In this document: positions 38,801 through 53,800 of the stretch, one piece after another | How positions within the stretch are numbered: the first letter of the stretch is position 1 | Layout of the letters: every line of letters begins with the position of its first letter | Assembly: GCA_016711045.1 (NCBI GenBank) | Contig: JADJTT010000008.1 | Coordinates: forward strand, 310,001-374,000 | Direction: 5' to 3' | DNA from: Saprospirales bacterium | GTDB taxonomy: Bacteria > Bacteroidota > Bacteroidia > Chitinophagales > Saprospiraceae | Length of the DNA stretch: 64,000 nucleotides | The notes under the pieces: model-generated | Told to the model about the DNA's origin: nothing | The model's input: the letters and a program-made list of their open reading frames with translations, nothing else | The model's database searches: none | Translations under genes and position numbers: made by a program

Positions 38801-41800
38801 AACGATGTCGACGGTGGCAGCTACGACAATTGCGACGTAGCCCTGTCGATTGACATCGATGCATTCGACTGCTCGAATGTAGGCGACAACAACGTGACGC
38901 TGACGGGTGTAGATCCGTCGGGCAACACGGCACAGTGTGTAGCTACGGTTACTGTAGTCGACGACGAACTGCCGACCTTCACCTGCCCAGCCACCCCGCA
39001 ATATGTGGATGGTTGTGACGACCTGGTACCGGATCTGGTAGCTCAGGTGACTGGTGAGGCCGACAACTGCGGGATTCTTTCGATCACGCAGAGCCCGGAA
39101 GCGGGCCTTGATTTCGGTGCAGAGAACGGCGATTTTGTAATCGTGACGATCTCGGTAGAAGATGTCAACGGCAACGTAGCAACCTGCGAAGTGACGGTAA
39201 CGATCGACGATACGGAAGAACCGTACTTCCAGAATTGCCCGGATAACTTTACAGTAAATAACGATGTAGATAAGTGTGGCGCCAATGTATGGTGGGCACA
39301 GCCGGTAGCGTTCGACAACTGCGTCGAGCTAACGGTAACCCTCGATCCGAACAGCCCGGCTCCGGGCGATTACATCGCGGTAGGTGCTGCACAAACAGTA
39401 ACCTACACGGCCACGGATGCAGCAAACAACACGATCACGTGCAGCTTCACCATCGAGGTGTTCGACATGCAGAACCCACTGCTGACCTGCCCGACGACGG
39501 ATATCTTCGTGGGCAACGACGAAGGGGAGTGCAACGCACGGGTGATCTACGACGTACATGCGACGGATAACTGTGGATCGGTAACGCCGACTATTCCGGG
39601 TTACCAGTACCTGGGTACCTATGATGGCAACCATTACTACGTATCTCCTGCCAACCTGGGTCAACTCAAGACCTGGATCGAAGCGCAGACGACAGCCGCT
39701 CAGTATGGCGGTAGTCTGGTAGCGATCGAAAGCGCGGGTGAGCAAGCGCAGTTGGACAGCTGGGTAGGTCTTGGCTGGCAGTACTGGATCGGTCTGGTGT
39801 ACACGGATGCGTATGCACAATTCCTGTGGACCAACGGACAGACGCTGGGTTACACCAACTGGGGACCTGGTCAGCCAGGTATCCTGGAAGGCGAGATCGT
39901 ATACTATTGGGATCTGGTCTCTCCGGTGACGGATGGCTGGTACGATTCACCTAATATCTTTGATTCCCGCCGGGCGATCCTCGAGATCCCGGCCCAGGGC
40001 GCTGTCATGACGGCAGGTCTGCCGAGTGGTGCGGAATTCGCAGTAGGGGTGACCAGCGTAGCCTACACGGCCACCGACGCCAGTGGTAACGCCGTAAACT
40101 GCTACTTCAACGTAGTGGTGAACGATACGGAAGCACCGGTAGTAGAAGCCTGTCCGGAAAACATCACCGTCAGCAATGACAATAATGTCTGCGGAGCCGA
40201 AGTAGCCTACACAGTCGAATTCTCCGACAACTGTGATACGGATCTGGATTTGGATCTGGCATACGGTCAGAACAGCGGCACGACCTTCCCGGTCGGCACG
40301 ACGGAAGTGAAGTGGATCGCCACGGATGATGACGGTAACTCGTCGATCTGTGAATTCACCGTGACGGTGAACGATACACAGGATCCGACGATCGAATGTC
40401 CGACGGAAGACGTAGTAGTTGAGATCGACGGTACGCTGACAGGCGGCAACGGCTATGTAAGCCTCATTTCGAGCGGCCCATGTGGGGTGACGCTGGAATA
40501 CGAACTGGAATCGTGGGATAACTGCGATAACTGGATCGAGATAGTCACTAGCGGTTTGGGTGAAGGCCCGAACTACTACAACTATGGCGGCATTTACACG
40601 GAAGAGATCCAAGTGGTCGATGCTTCGGGCAACAGTGTGGAATGTTCCTTCACCATCACGGTAGAAGATGCAGTACCACCGGTAATCACCTGTCCGGATG
40701 ATATCACGGTACAGAACGACCCGGGTGTATGCGGCGCCGAAGTAGTATACAGCTTCCCATTTGGTTCGGACAACTGTCCGGGCTTCAGCTTCGTGTTGAC
40801 CGAAGGACAGAATTCGGGTACTTTCTTCGAAGAAGGCACCACGCTGATCGAATACACGATCACGGATGATGCAGGCAACAGCGTAAGCTGCTCCTTCGAC
40901 ATTACCGTAATCGACACGGAAGCGCCGGTGATCGAGGAATGTGCTGCCGATCAGGAAGTGCTGACCAGCTCGAACGGCGAAGGCGACTGCTCCGGTCTGG
41001 TACCGGATCTGACGGGTGAGGTGGTAGCCACGGACAACTGTCCGGGCGACCTGCTCATCACACAAGAACCGGCTGCTGGCACGACGATCACAGGCTCGCA
41101 CGGCGACCAATTCGAAGTGATCATCACGGTGACGGATGAAGAAGGCAACAGCTCGACCTGCGAGGTAGAGCTGACGCTGATCGACGACGAAGCACCGACG
41201 ATCGACTGCAGCCTGGTAGCCACTGATTTTGATAATACGGAAGGGCTGTGTGGCTATGAGGTCACCGATAACAGCCTGAATCCGACCTTTGATGATAACT
41301 GTCATGCGATCCTGCGCCATAACTACCTGGCAGCGCCGCACCTGTGGACAATGAACGGGGCGTTCCTGCCGATCGGTACGACCACAGTAGTGTGGACAGT
41401 GACGGATGACAATGAAAATACAGCAACATGTACGGTGGAATACACCGTAGCAGATACGGAAGCGCCGATCGCGATGTGTATCGTGGAATTGGATGCCATT
41501 CTCAATGACAATGGCGAATTCCAGATCACTCCGGCGATGTTGGATCTGGGAAGCTGGGATAACTGCGGACCACTGGCCTCGCTGCTGGTGAGCATCGACA
41601 ATGCATCCTGGGCTGAAGAGGTCGATTTGGATTGCAACCTGGCAGGTCAGACCGTAACAGGTTATCTGCAGGTGACAGATCAATACGACAACGCTTCTGT
41701 GTGCGAAGTAAGCATCGACGTCTACGATGTGACGCCTCCGACGATGCAGTGCCAGGATATCACAGTGGTGCTCGATGTGAACGGAGCAGCGACGATCACA

Positions 41801-44800
41801 GCCGACGATGTCGACGGTGGTAGCTACGACAACTGCGACGTGGCACTGAGCATAAATGACGAATCGTTCAACTGCGATGACGTAGGCGATATCAACGTGA
41901 CGCTGACGGGTGAAGATCCGTCGGGCAACACGGCACAGTGTATAGCCACGGTAACGGTAATTGATATTCTGCCGCCGACCTTCACGTGCCCGGATGACAT
42001 GACCGTAGACGGCTGCGACGACCTCGTACCGGATCTGGTGAGCCTGATCAACGATGCCGCCGACAACTGCGGGGTGGCTTCGATCAGCCAAAACCCGGTT
42101 GCTGGTGTAGACTTCGGCGCGGATAACGGCGACTTTGTAGTCGTGACGATCTCGGTAGAAGATGTGAACGGCAACGTGGCAACCTGTGACGTGACGATCA
42201 CGATCGATGATACGGAGGCTCCGTACTTCCAGAACTGCCCGGGTAACTTCGTGGTGAACAACGACGTAGATAAGTGTGGGGCCAATGTATGGTGGGCACA
42301 ACCGGTAGCGTTCGACAACTGCGTGGAACTGGATGTAGAACTGGTCGACAGTCCTGCACCGGGCTCCTACTTCGAAGTAGGCGCGGCTACCACGATCACC
42401 TACCTGGCTACGGATAATGCGGGCAACACGGTAACGTGCTCCTTCACCATCGAGGTGGAAGACATGCAGAACCCCGAGATCGAGTGTCCGTTCAGCTTCG
42501 TGACCTTCGGTACGGATGACGCAGAGTGCAGCTACGCCATAGAAGGCGGTATCCTGGATGCGATTGCATGGGATAACTGCTCGGATTGGACGCTGACTAA
42601 TGACTTGAATAATGAGGCCAGCCTGAATGGGGAAGTGCTGCCGCTGGGCGAGACAGAAATTACCTGGACGGTAGAAGATGCCTCGGGTAACGATGTATCC
42701 TGCACGATGACGGTGCTCATCCTCGACGACGAGTCTCCGGAGGTGGTATCCTGCCCGGCCGACATCACGATCGAAAACGACCTGGGTGTATGCGGAGCGG
42801 CCTACGAATATGAAGTGCTGTTCTCGGATAACTGCGATGGGGATCTGGACGTAACACTGGTACAAGGCCTTGCCAGCGGCTCGACCTTCCCGGTAGGTAC
42901 GACGGAAGTGGTATGGGAAGCCGAAGACAATGCCGGCAATACGGAAGAATGTGAATTCACCGTAACGGTACTTGACACGGAAGATCCGGTGATCGAATGT
43001 CCGGAGAATATCGTAGTAGAGATGCTGGTCGGCCCGAACGGGGAATATGCTTCCGTAGAAGAAGGGATAGCCGAGATCGTATCGCAAGGACCTTGCGGAG
43101 TGACCTTGAGCTACACGGCGCCACAAGGCACCGACAACTGCGACTGGGTACTCACCACGCTTCAAAGCGGCCTGGGTGCGGGTCCGAACTACTTCCAATA
43201 CGGCGGGATCTACACCGAATCATACCTGGTGACGGATGGAGCGGGCAATCAGGCGGTCTGTGCATTCACCATTGAAGTGGAAGATGCCCAGAACCCGACG
43301 ATCACCTGCCCGAACAACATCGTGGTAGAGAACGATCCGACGATCTGCGGTGCAGCAGTGGTGTACACCTATCCGCTTGGCGTGGACAACTGCCCCGACT
43401 GGTTCATCCTTCAGATCGAAGGACCGAACTCCGGTCAGGTCTTCGGGCTTGGCAACACGCAGGTGACCTATCAGATCACGGACAACGCCGGCAACTTTGT
43501 GGAGTGTTCGTTCAAAGTACGGGTAGTGGACGCCGAAGCGCCGGTATTCTTCGAATGTGCGCCGGATCAGGATGTACTGACCAGCTCGAATGGCGAGGGT
43601 GATTGCTCGGGCGAAGTACCTCGTCTGACGGATGATGGTCGTGACGGATAATTGCGCCAACGAAGAGCTGCCGACCATCGCGCTGTTCTACGACGGCAAC
43701 TACGTGGATACGCAGGTTGGTTGTGACGGCGAGGCCTACAACGTATGGCAACACCTGATCGCCCGTGGCTTCCCGGTAGTGCTGATCGACCAGCTCAATG
43801 ACTACGACCAGTGGTCGGATGCACTTGGGCAGGCGAATATCCTGTTGCTGCCGGCACTGACGGAATCGGGCAACTTCCTGGCGGATATGCCGATGGCTTC
43901 CGTAGGCAACTTGTTGCAGACGTTCGTCGCAAATAACGGCGGGAAAGTGTTGACGATGGGAGGCGGCACAGGGGCCAATAAGACGGCTAATGTGCTCAAT
44001 GCCCTGTATGGTTTCGGCCTGACGGAGACCTGCTGCTACAACGGCAACACGAGCTACCTGAACCTGGGCAACGCGCTGTACTCGGCGTTCCAGAACGGCC
44101 CGACCTCGATCGGTCACCACTTCTCGACGCAGACCATCACGGGCATGCCTCCGTTTACCAAGGCGATGTACGAGATGAGTACGAACGGGGAGGCCACGGT
44201 AGCCCTGATGCCTAAAGGCAACGGTTCGATCCTGTACTTCGGCTGGAGCTTCCGCAATGGAGGCCCGCTGTGCAGCGATGCCGATACGGACTTCACGGAG
44301 GTGCTCAACCGCAGCTTGCTGCAACTGGCCGGTCAGGGTATCATTATTACCCAATCGCCGGAAGCGTACAGCACGTTTGCAGGCCAGCATGGGGATATGA
44401 TCAATGTGACGATCTCGGCGATCGACTATGCAGGTAACGAATCGAGCTGCACCACTAAGCTGACGCTGGTGGATGATGAAGATCCGACGATTATGTGTGA
44501 CAATGTGGTCACACAACTGGAAAATACAATAGGAATATGTGGATACCACGTGACAGACTTCACGCTGGATCCGACGTTCACGGACAACTGTACGGCCACG
44601 ATGAAGCACGACTACCTGTCTGCACCGCATCTGTGGACGCTGAACGGCGCATTGCTGCCGATAGGCCAGACGACAGTGACCTGGACGGTAACGGATGAAG
44701 CAGGCAACTCGAAGTTCTGCGTGGTAACCTATACAGTAGAAGATACAGAAGCACCGGTAGCCATGTGTATTGAAGAACTCGATGCGGTACTCAATGGCGA

Positions 44801-47800
44801 CGGAACCTTCCAGATCACGCCGTCGATGCTGGATATCAACAGCATGGACAATTGTGGGCTGGATACCAAACTGGTAAGCCTTGATAATGCTATCTGGAGT
44901 GCAGATGTAGATGTAGACTGCGACATGGCCGGTACCACGGTAACGGCATACTTGCAGATCACGGATGCAGCCGGCAATGCTTCGGTATGCGAAGTAGCAG
45001 TGAATGTATACGACTTCACCCCGCCGGTCATCGAATGCCCGGGCAACTACTATGTAGCCAACGATGGGGGTGTATGCTATGCGACGGTATCGGAAGAGTT
45101 TACGCATCCGGTATACACGCATGACAATTGCGACTTCACGATCTACCACCAGGTTTCTGGTGCAACGACTGAGTCCTACACAGCAGGTCTGCTTGGAGAC
45201 AACTACGTATTCAACCTGGGCGCCAACCTGGTGACGTACACGATCGTAGACGGCAGTGGCAACTCGGCCTTGTGTAGCTTCTATGTATTCGTCAGCGACG
45301 AAGAAGCACCGACGGTAGATGCATGTCCTGGTGATATCGTAGTGGCCAACGACGAAGACGAGTGTGGTGCAGTGGTTGACTACGAAGTAGCCTTCTCGGA
45401 TAACTGCGATACCGACCTCGACCTAACATTGGTCAAAGGCCTGGTTACGGGCGCTGAATTCCCGGTAGGTACCACAGAAGTGCTGTGGACTGCTACGGAT
45501 GACGCCGGCAACGATAACTATTGCCAGTTCTACGTAACGGTGAACGATACGGAAAATCCGGTGATCGAATGTCCGGATGACATCGTAGTAGATATCAACG
45601 GCGATGTGACCAGCGGTGAAGCGACGGTCCTGAGCTACGGTCCTTGCGGCCTGACGCTGAGCTACGACGCGCCTGTAGGCACGGACAACTGCCCGAATGT
45701 GTTTACGCAGTCACTCAGTGGCTTGGGCGCTGGCCCGAACTACTACAGCTACGGTGGTTTCTACACGGAAACATACCAGGCAGTAGATGCAGCAGGCAAC
45801 ACAGCCGAGTGCTCGTTCACGGTCACGATCGAAGATCCGGTGAATCCGACCATCACGTGTCCGGATGATATCACGGTGCAGAACGATCCGGGTGTATGTG
45901 GCGCCGAAGTGGTGTACACCTACCCGCTTGGATTCGACAACTGCCCGGGTTACTCGGTAGTACAAAGTGCCGGTCCGAACTCAGGCGAATACTTCGAACT
46001 GGGTAATACGTATGTAGCATTCACGATCAGCGATGACGCAGGTAACAGCCTGAGCTGCTCGTTCACCGTAACGGTGATCGATACGGAAGCACCGGTGATC
46101 ACCGACTGCGCCCCGGATCAGGATGTACTGACCAGCTCGAATGGCCTGGGCGACTGCTCAGGCATAGTACCGGATCTGACAGGCCAGGTAGTAGCCGAGG
46201 ACAACTGTCCGGGTGAACTGACCATCACGCAGTCTCCGGTTGCTGGTTCGACCTTCTCCGGCGCTCATGGCGACGAACTGGAAGTGACGATCACGGTAAC
46301 GGATGCAGCGGGCAACAGCTCGAGCTGCACGGTGACCCTGACGCTGATCGACGACGAAGATCCGACGATCGACTGCTCTGAAATCGCAACGGGCCCGCTG
46401 GGCACGAACAACGAAGAATGCACGCATCAGATCTCGGGTACTGCACAGGATCCGACCTGGTTTGATAACTGCGCAGCGAAGCTGAGCCATGACTACGCAC
46501 CGGCGCCGCACACCTGGACGCTGAATGGAGCGATCCTTGGGCTGGGTGAGACGACGGTGACCTGGACGATCACGGATGAAGCAGGCAACAGTGCCAGCTG
46601 CACGGTGACCTACACGGTAGTCGACGACGATGCGCCGGTAGCGCAGTGTATAGCCGAGATGGATGCGGTCCTCGAAGGGGATGGCACCTTCCAGCTGACG
46701 CCTGCGATGCTCGATGCAGCCAGCTTTGACAACTGTGGGGAGATCAGCTTGCTGATCAGCCGCGATGGCGACTTTGGCGACTTCATCTACGCAGGCTGCA
46801 ACGATGCAGCTGCATGGGAGAACGACGGAGAACCGTTTACCGCGACGCTGCAGGTAACGGATGAAGCAGGTAACGTATCGACCTGCGACGTAGAGATCCA
46901 TACCTACGACCTCAACCCGCCGATCATCGAATGTGTAGACAATGTCTATGTATCGAATGACCTGGGTGTATGCGAGGCAGTAGTAGATGGTATCGGGCTG
47001 GAATATGTATACGACAACTGCGATGTAACGGTTAGCTATACGATCTTTGGTGCGACGAATGACGGGGGAGATGACGATGCATCCGGTACGAGCTTCGCAG
47101 TAGGTACGAGCACGGTGATCTACACGGTAGTAGATCAGGTAGGTAACGAAACCGAATGCCTCTTCCACGTCTTCGTGACGGATGCCGAGGCGCCGGTACT
47201 CGACTGCTCGAACATCAACCCGGTACGGGATAATGACGAAGGATTCTGCTCATTCACCATGCCGGGCGCCGGCTTCGATCCGCTGCCGCCGACCGACAAC
47301 TGTGGAGTAGTAGCATTCTACAACGACTATAACTATGCAAGCACACTGGCCGGCGAAACCTTCCCGGTAGGTGTGACGACGGTGACCTGGTATGCGATCG
47401 ACGAGGCGGGCAATGTGACCACCTGCACGATCGATATCACGATCCTGGATACGGAAGCACCGGTGGTGGATTGCAGTGCGATCCCGACGGTAGTTTCCAG
47501 CACGAACTTCGAATGTGGGTACATCATCACCACAAGCGCTTTCGATGCGGCATACAGTGACAACTGTGGAGCCGACATCAGCCACGACTACATCTTTGCA
47601 CCAAACACCTGGACACTTGCGGGCGCAACGCTGCCGGTAGGTACCACGGTGATCACCTGGACGGCAGTAGATGAAGCAGGCAACAGCGCAAGCTGCACGG
47701 TATCCATCACGGTAGAAGATGTGGAAGCACCCTACTTCACGCTGTGTCCGGAAGATATCGAAGTAGCCGTAGATGTGGATGAGTGTGGGGCCTATGTCAA

Positions 47801-50800
47801 CTGGCAAGGACCGGAAGCGGAAGACAACTGTGCTGCTACGGTAGTTCAGACAGATGCTTCGGGCCTGACCACGGGCGACATGTTCGGGGTTGGTGTAACC
47901 ACCATCGAATACACGGCAACGGATGCAGCGGGCAACAGCGCGATCTGCACGTTCACCGTCACGGTGACCGAAACGCAGAATCCGGTGGCTATCTGTCAGG
48001 ATATCACGGTATACCTGGATGCAGCTGGCAACGCCACGATCCTGGCCTCCGATGTAGACGGTGGTAGCTACGACAACTGTGCCGTAGAATCGCTTGAGAT
48101 CAACATCAACGCGTTCACCTGCTTGAACGTAGGTGATAACAACGTAACGCTGACGGTAACGGATGCCACAGGCAACACGGAAGTATGCGTAGCTACTGTA
48201 ACGGTGGTCGACGCGATGCCTCCGACCTTCACCTGCCCGGCGCCGACCTCGGTGAGCGGATGTGATCAACTGGTGCCGGATCTGGTATCGCTGGTGACCG
48301 ATGCAGCCGACAACTGCGGGGTAGCCACGATCGAACAGAACCCGGTAGCGGGAACGGACTTCGGCAACCAGAGCGGTCAGTCGATCATCGTGACCATCAC
48401 GGTAACGGATGTGAACGGCAACGAGACGAGCTGTGAGGTGGAAGTACAGATCAACGACACGGTGGATCCTGAATTCGTGAACTGCCCGACGGAGATGATC
48501 ATGATCGGCAACGATCCGGATGAATGCTCCGGTAAGCTGAACTGGTCGATCCCGGTAGCTACGGACAACTGCGAAGTGGCTTCGATCGTACAGACCGCCG
48601 GACCGGCAGTAGGCTCTGTGATCGCGGTATGCGATCTGAAGACGGTGACCTACAAGGCCACGGATGCGAGCGGTAACACGACGTACTGCAGCTTCGAGGT
48701 ACTGGTGATCGATACGCAGGATCCGGATTACGATGCCGACATTCTTATGCCGGGTAACATCACGGTAGAATGCGACGCGGTACCGGCTCCGTTTGTACTG
48801 ACCAACGACGATGTGAACGATAACTGTACAGCTCCACAAGACCTGGTGATCAACTTCACGGAAACGAGCACACAGGATCCGAACGAGTTCAACTGTGGCC
48901 ACTACAACTACACCATCACACGGACCTGGACCATTACGGATCAGACCTGTGTATACGGTGGCGGTGGCAACGTGACGACCCATGTACAGATCATCACGGT
49001 ACACGATACTACGGCTCCGGTTGCGGTATGTCAGAATATCACGGTAACGCTCGACAAGTTCGGCAACGCCACGATCACGGGTCTGCAAATCAACAACGGT
49101 TCGTCTGACAACTGTGCGCCGGCCTACGTGCTGACCTACGCAGCTAGCCCGAACACGTTCACCTGCGCCGACCTGGGTGACAACGAGGTGATCCTGACGG
49201 TAACCGATCCTTGTGGCAACGCTGCGACCTGCACGGCCATCGTAACGGTAGTAGAAGGCATCGCGCCTTGTGTACCGGAATACGAGGTGGCGACGACATG
49301 TCTGGATAACGCCACGACGCTGACCAACGGTCAATTCGCCGAGCTCATCACGATCAAGTCGCTGGCCGGTCAGACCTGGACAGTAGCTAACTCCACAGGC
49401 CTGTACACGAACGGTAGCCCGGCGCCGCCGGCAGCGCCGGTACCGGTAGCCAACGGAGCAGCCTTCACGATGGGTACAGCCGATGGCATCGACAACGATG
49501 GCGACGGTTCGACAGATGAAGCGGACGAGATGATCTACTACACCCTGCGGGCCAGGTTCGTAGAAGGAGTAGGTTACACGGCTACGGTTAAGAATAACCT
49601 GAACCAGACGGGTACGATCAGCAACAAGGCTTACTACCCGACGCCTGTCTTCGTCGACCTGTACGATCCGTTCTGTATCAGCACGGCGCCGTTCGAGATC
49701 CAGGTGGAAGACTTCTTCGGAGGTGAAGGCCAGATCATCGCGGTATGGATTGACGGAGTGCCGGTAGCGCACCGTATATCTTCGATGCCATGGCACTCGG
49801 CGAAGGTGGTCACACGATCAAGGTGATATTCGACGCAGGCCTGCAGCAGAATTTCACGATCATCAATGGCGTAGTAGTAGATGGCAGCGACGCCGAAGCC
49901 AAGGCTGATCCGGGTTGTGAGCAGATGATCGAAACGACGGTCAACGTAGTAGAAACCCCGGATGTGGTGGCTTGTAACGACACCATCCAGATATCACTGG
50001 AAGGCGATTGTATCAGTGAGATCACGCCGGATATGATCCTGGAAGGTACGTACTACTGCTTCGACGACTACTGGGTGGAGATCAACTATCCGTCCAATAC
50101 CACGCAATTCGACCCGGCCAATATGGTGGATGCTTCACACATCGGACAGGAGATCATCGTGACCCTGTGGCATGCCATCAGCGGCAACATGTGTTGGTCT
50201 ACGATCTCGGTGGAAGACAAGTGGAAGCCGGAGATCGAATGTCCGGAGGATGTACAGATCTTCTGTACCCAAGATCCGGATGACCTGAGTGTGGTGGGCG
50301 AACCCTACGCATTCGACTGCTCCGATTTCGATCTGGACTTCTCTGACGATTACCTGCAATTTACCTGCGCGGAGAACCCGACCACTCAGGACATCATCAC
50401 CCGGACCTGGTTCGTGAATGACGAATACGATAATACCAACCAGTGTGATCAGATTATCACGAGATCCTGCGCCGGAACTTGAGTCAGATCGAACTGCCGC
50501 AGAGATGCGAACCTTCAACTGTACCGAGATCCCGAACGCAGATCCGGAAATTACAGGCTGGCCGACATTAGCCGGATCAGAACCGGATCCAGGGAACGCT
50601 GGGTGGTTGCAATCTGGTGATCCTACGAAGACCAAGTCTTGGAAGATCTGCCCAGGCAGCTATGACATCGAACGCAACTGGAAGATCAAAGACTATTGTA
50701 CGGAAGCTGGCGGTCTGCCGACCATGGAGTATAGCATGTCGTATCATCATCGAATACGACTTGCCGCCGACCATCGAGTTGGTCGGTCAGGCATGGAACT

Positions 50801-53800
50801 ACGATCCGGTCAACAACTGGTACATCATCAGCGCCAATCAGATACTCCAACCAGGGTACCGAATTGGCTGCGTAGCTACCGGTCCGCTGCCGATAGCGAT
50901 GATCGACGGCGTTTGCAACAATGTAGTGAGAGTACCGGTGAACACGCCGGTAGGCGACACCACCAACGGTGGTTTACTTGCAGCACCGGGTCTGCCGATC
51001 GGCCAGCATGAGATCACCTACGTAGTCCGGGATGCTTGCGGCAATGTAACGGAAGCTACCCTGACAGTGATCAACGTGATGGATAACATCGCACCGGTTG
51101 CGATCTGCGACGAGATCACGGATGTGACCCTGTCGAGCGACGGGTTGGCCATCGTGGCTGCCTCGAACCTCGATGACGGTTCGTACGACAACTGCTGCCT
51201 CGATTACTTCGAAGCCCGCCGGATGGATGGCGACTGCGAAGGCAACTACGACGAATTCGACCCGACGGTTGAGTTCTGCTGTGGCGATGCCGATAGCTCT
51301 ATCACAGTCGTATTCCGCGCCTACGACTGCTACGGCAACTTCAACGATTGTATGGTGACGGTCAATGTGAAAGACAAGACCCCGCCAATCGTGCTGAGTT
51401 GCCCGGCAGCAGTGACCATCACTTGTGATGACTACCTGAACAACCTGGCTGCTGCACTGGCCAATGAGGACTACAGCGTCCTGGATCAGTATGGCGCACC
51501 GACGTTCTTCGACAACTGTCAGTATGAAGAGGAATATACGGTGACCCAGAACCTGGATAACTGCAGCAAAGGCACGATCACGCGGAGCTGGAAAGCTACA
51601 GACGGCACGAACAGCCCTGTGACCTGCACGCAGACGATCTTTGTCAACCACATCAGCGACTGGGTAGTCGAATTCCCGGCCAACGTCACAGTGGAATGCA
51701 CGGATGGTCAGCTACCGGATACGGGTGAACCGGCGATCTTCCACGATGAATGCGAATTGATCGCAGTCTCGTACGAAGATCAGACCTTCACCGTGGTACC
51801 GGATGCATGCTACAAGATCGAGCGCGTTTGGACGGTGATCAACTGGTGTGTATACGAGGACTTCGGTTCGAACCTGTACACAGAAGCCGGTCACTCCGAA
51901 CAGGATCTGAATGCCGACTGGGATGGGGATGGAGACAAAGACAACCGCACCTTCCGCGATGGCTACAACAGTTCGGGCAACCCGGGTGTAGCAGACGGCT
52001 ACATCAGCTTCAAGCAGATCATCAAGGTGGTCGACAACGAAGCGCCGGTCTTCACGATCCCGCCGATCGATGGTTGCATCACGGATACGGATTGCGACAC
52101 GGATCTGACGCTGCCGTTCCCGACTATTACGGATGAATGCTCGATCGAATACGATGTGCATATCACGGGCGACTTCGGCGACTTCGACAACATCTCGGGT
52201 GATGTGACGATCCCGAACGTAGGTGTGGGCGAATACGAAGTAACCTACTCCGTGACGGATAACTGCGGCAACACGGCTTACGAGACGATCACGATCACAG
52301 TGGAAGACTGCAAGAAACCGACACCGCTTTGCGACAACGGCCTGGTCGTCGAGATCATGCAGACGCAAATGGTGGAAGTGTGGGCCAGCGACTTTGACGA
52401 AGGCTCCTTCGACAACTGCGGTCCGATCGCGTACTTCAGCTTCTCGCCGGATACGACGGATGTCAGCACGATTTACACCTGCGACGATCTCGGTCAGCAG
52501 CCGGTGGAAGTGTGGGTGACGGATATCTATGGCAACCAGGACTTCTGCGAGACCTTCATCGTGATCCAGGACAACATGAACTTCTGCGATGGGGTACCGA
52601 TCGTAATCGCCGGTGAAATTGCCACGGAAGGAACCGATCCGGTAGAAGGGGTAACCGTTGAAATGAACGGTGGCCTGTTGACAGATATCACGGGTCTGGA
52701 TGGCTTGTACGACTTCTCGATAGTAGCCGGCAACGACTACACGGTGACGCCGATGCTGGATGAGAATGCAGCTAACGGGGTGACGACCTACGACATGGTA
52801 CTCATCACGCGCCACATCCTGAACGTACAACTGCTCGACAGTCCGTACAAGATCATCGCCGCTGACGCAAACAACTCGGGCACGGTATCGACCCTCGACC
52901 TGGTAGCGATCCGCAAGGTGATCCTGGTGATCGAAGAGAACTTCCCGAACAACACGTCCTGGCGCTTTGTCGACAAAGACTACCTGTTCCCGAACATGAC
53001 CAACCCGTGGGCAGATCCGAACGGATTCCCAGAGGTGATCAACTACAACAACCTGCAGAACAGCGATCTGGAAGCAGACTTTGTAGCGATCAAGGTGGGT
53101 GACGTGAACGGATCTGCAGCGACGAACCTGCTTGGAAGTGCCGAAGACCGGACGATGATGGGCGACCTGGTGTTCCATACGAAAGATATGGACCTGAAAG
53201 CCGGGAAGACCTACGAAGTACCGTTCTACGGAGATGATCAGGAAGTATCGGGCTATCAGTTCACCATGGAACTGGGCGAAGGCATCGAGCTGATGCACAT
53301 CGGCGAAGGCCTGACCTCGGAGGAGAACTTCGGATTTGCCAAACTGAACGACGGGGCCCTGACCACGAGCTGGAACGAAGCCAACGTACGCCAGTTGGGC
53401 AGCGAAGAGGTGCTGTTCACCCTGGTGATCAAGGCCAAAGAAAATACTACACTGAGTAAGGAATTGAGCGTAAGCTCGCGCTACACGGTAGCTGAAGCCT
53501 ACCCCGATAGCTATCGGGGCGATGGTCAATTGCTGAACGTACAATTGTCGTTCGGTAATGAACTGGCAAACGGCTTTGAATTGTACCAAAACATACCGAA
53601 CCCATTCACGGGTGTGACGCGAATTGGTTTCCGCTTGCCGGAAGCAACTACCGCCACCCTGACGATCATGGATGCATCCGGCCGGGTGCTGAGAGTACTG
53701 GATGGAGAATTCGGCAGCGGGTACAATGAAATGACTGTAAGCGACTTTGCAGGCGCCACAGGTGTGCTGTACTATCAGCTCGAAACGCCAACCAATACCG

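Larger units (their letters stand above)
38487..49260 (+). repeat. HYR module array of gene 4 (about 37 modules)
   Basis: Modules of about 80-85 residues start with a CP or CQ motif (ITCPDDITVQNDPGVCGAEV), have a central DNC, continue with FPVGTTEVxWxAxDxxGN and end xCxFTVTVxDTEAP. This is the hyalin (HYR) repeat. Ten consecutive module types (about 38735-41730) recur in the same order at 41733-45020, and six of them again at 45310-46915. The last two modules resemble the ALCQ repeats of gene 5. Confidence 0.85.

Noticed and set aside
39947..43198. Long minus-strand open frame (1,083 codons), and similar ones at 20808-22292, 33665-35152, 36155-37975 and 58199-59542
   Set aside because: They lie exactly opposite strongly supported repeat genes, have repetitive translations without known domains, no signal peptide or leader, and arise because the codon use of the sense strand rarely produces stops on the other strand.
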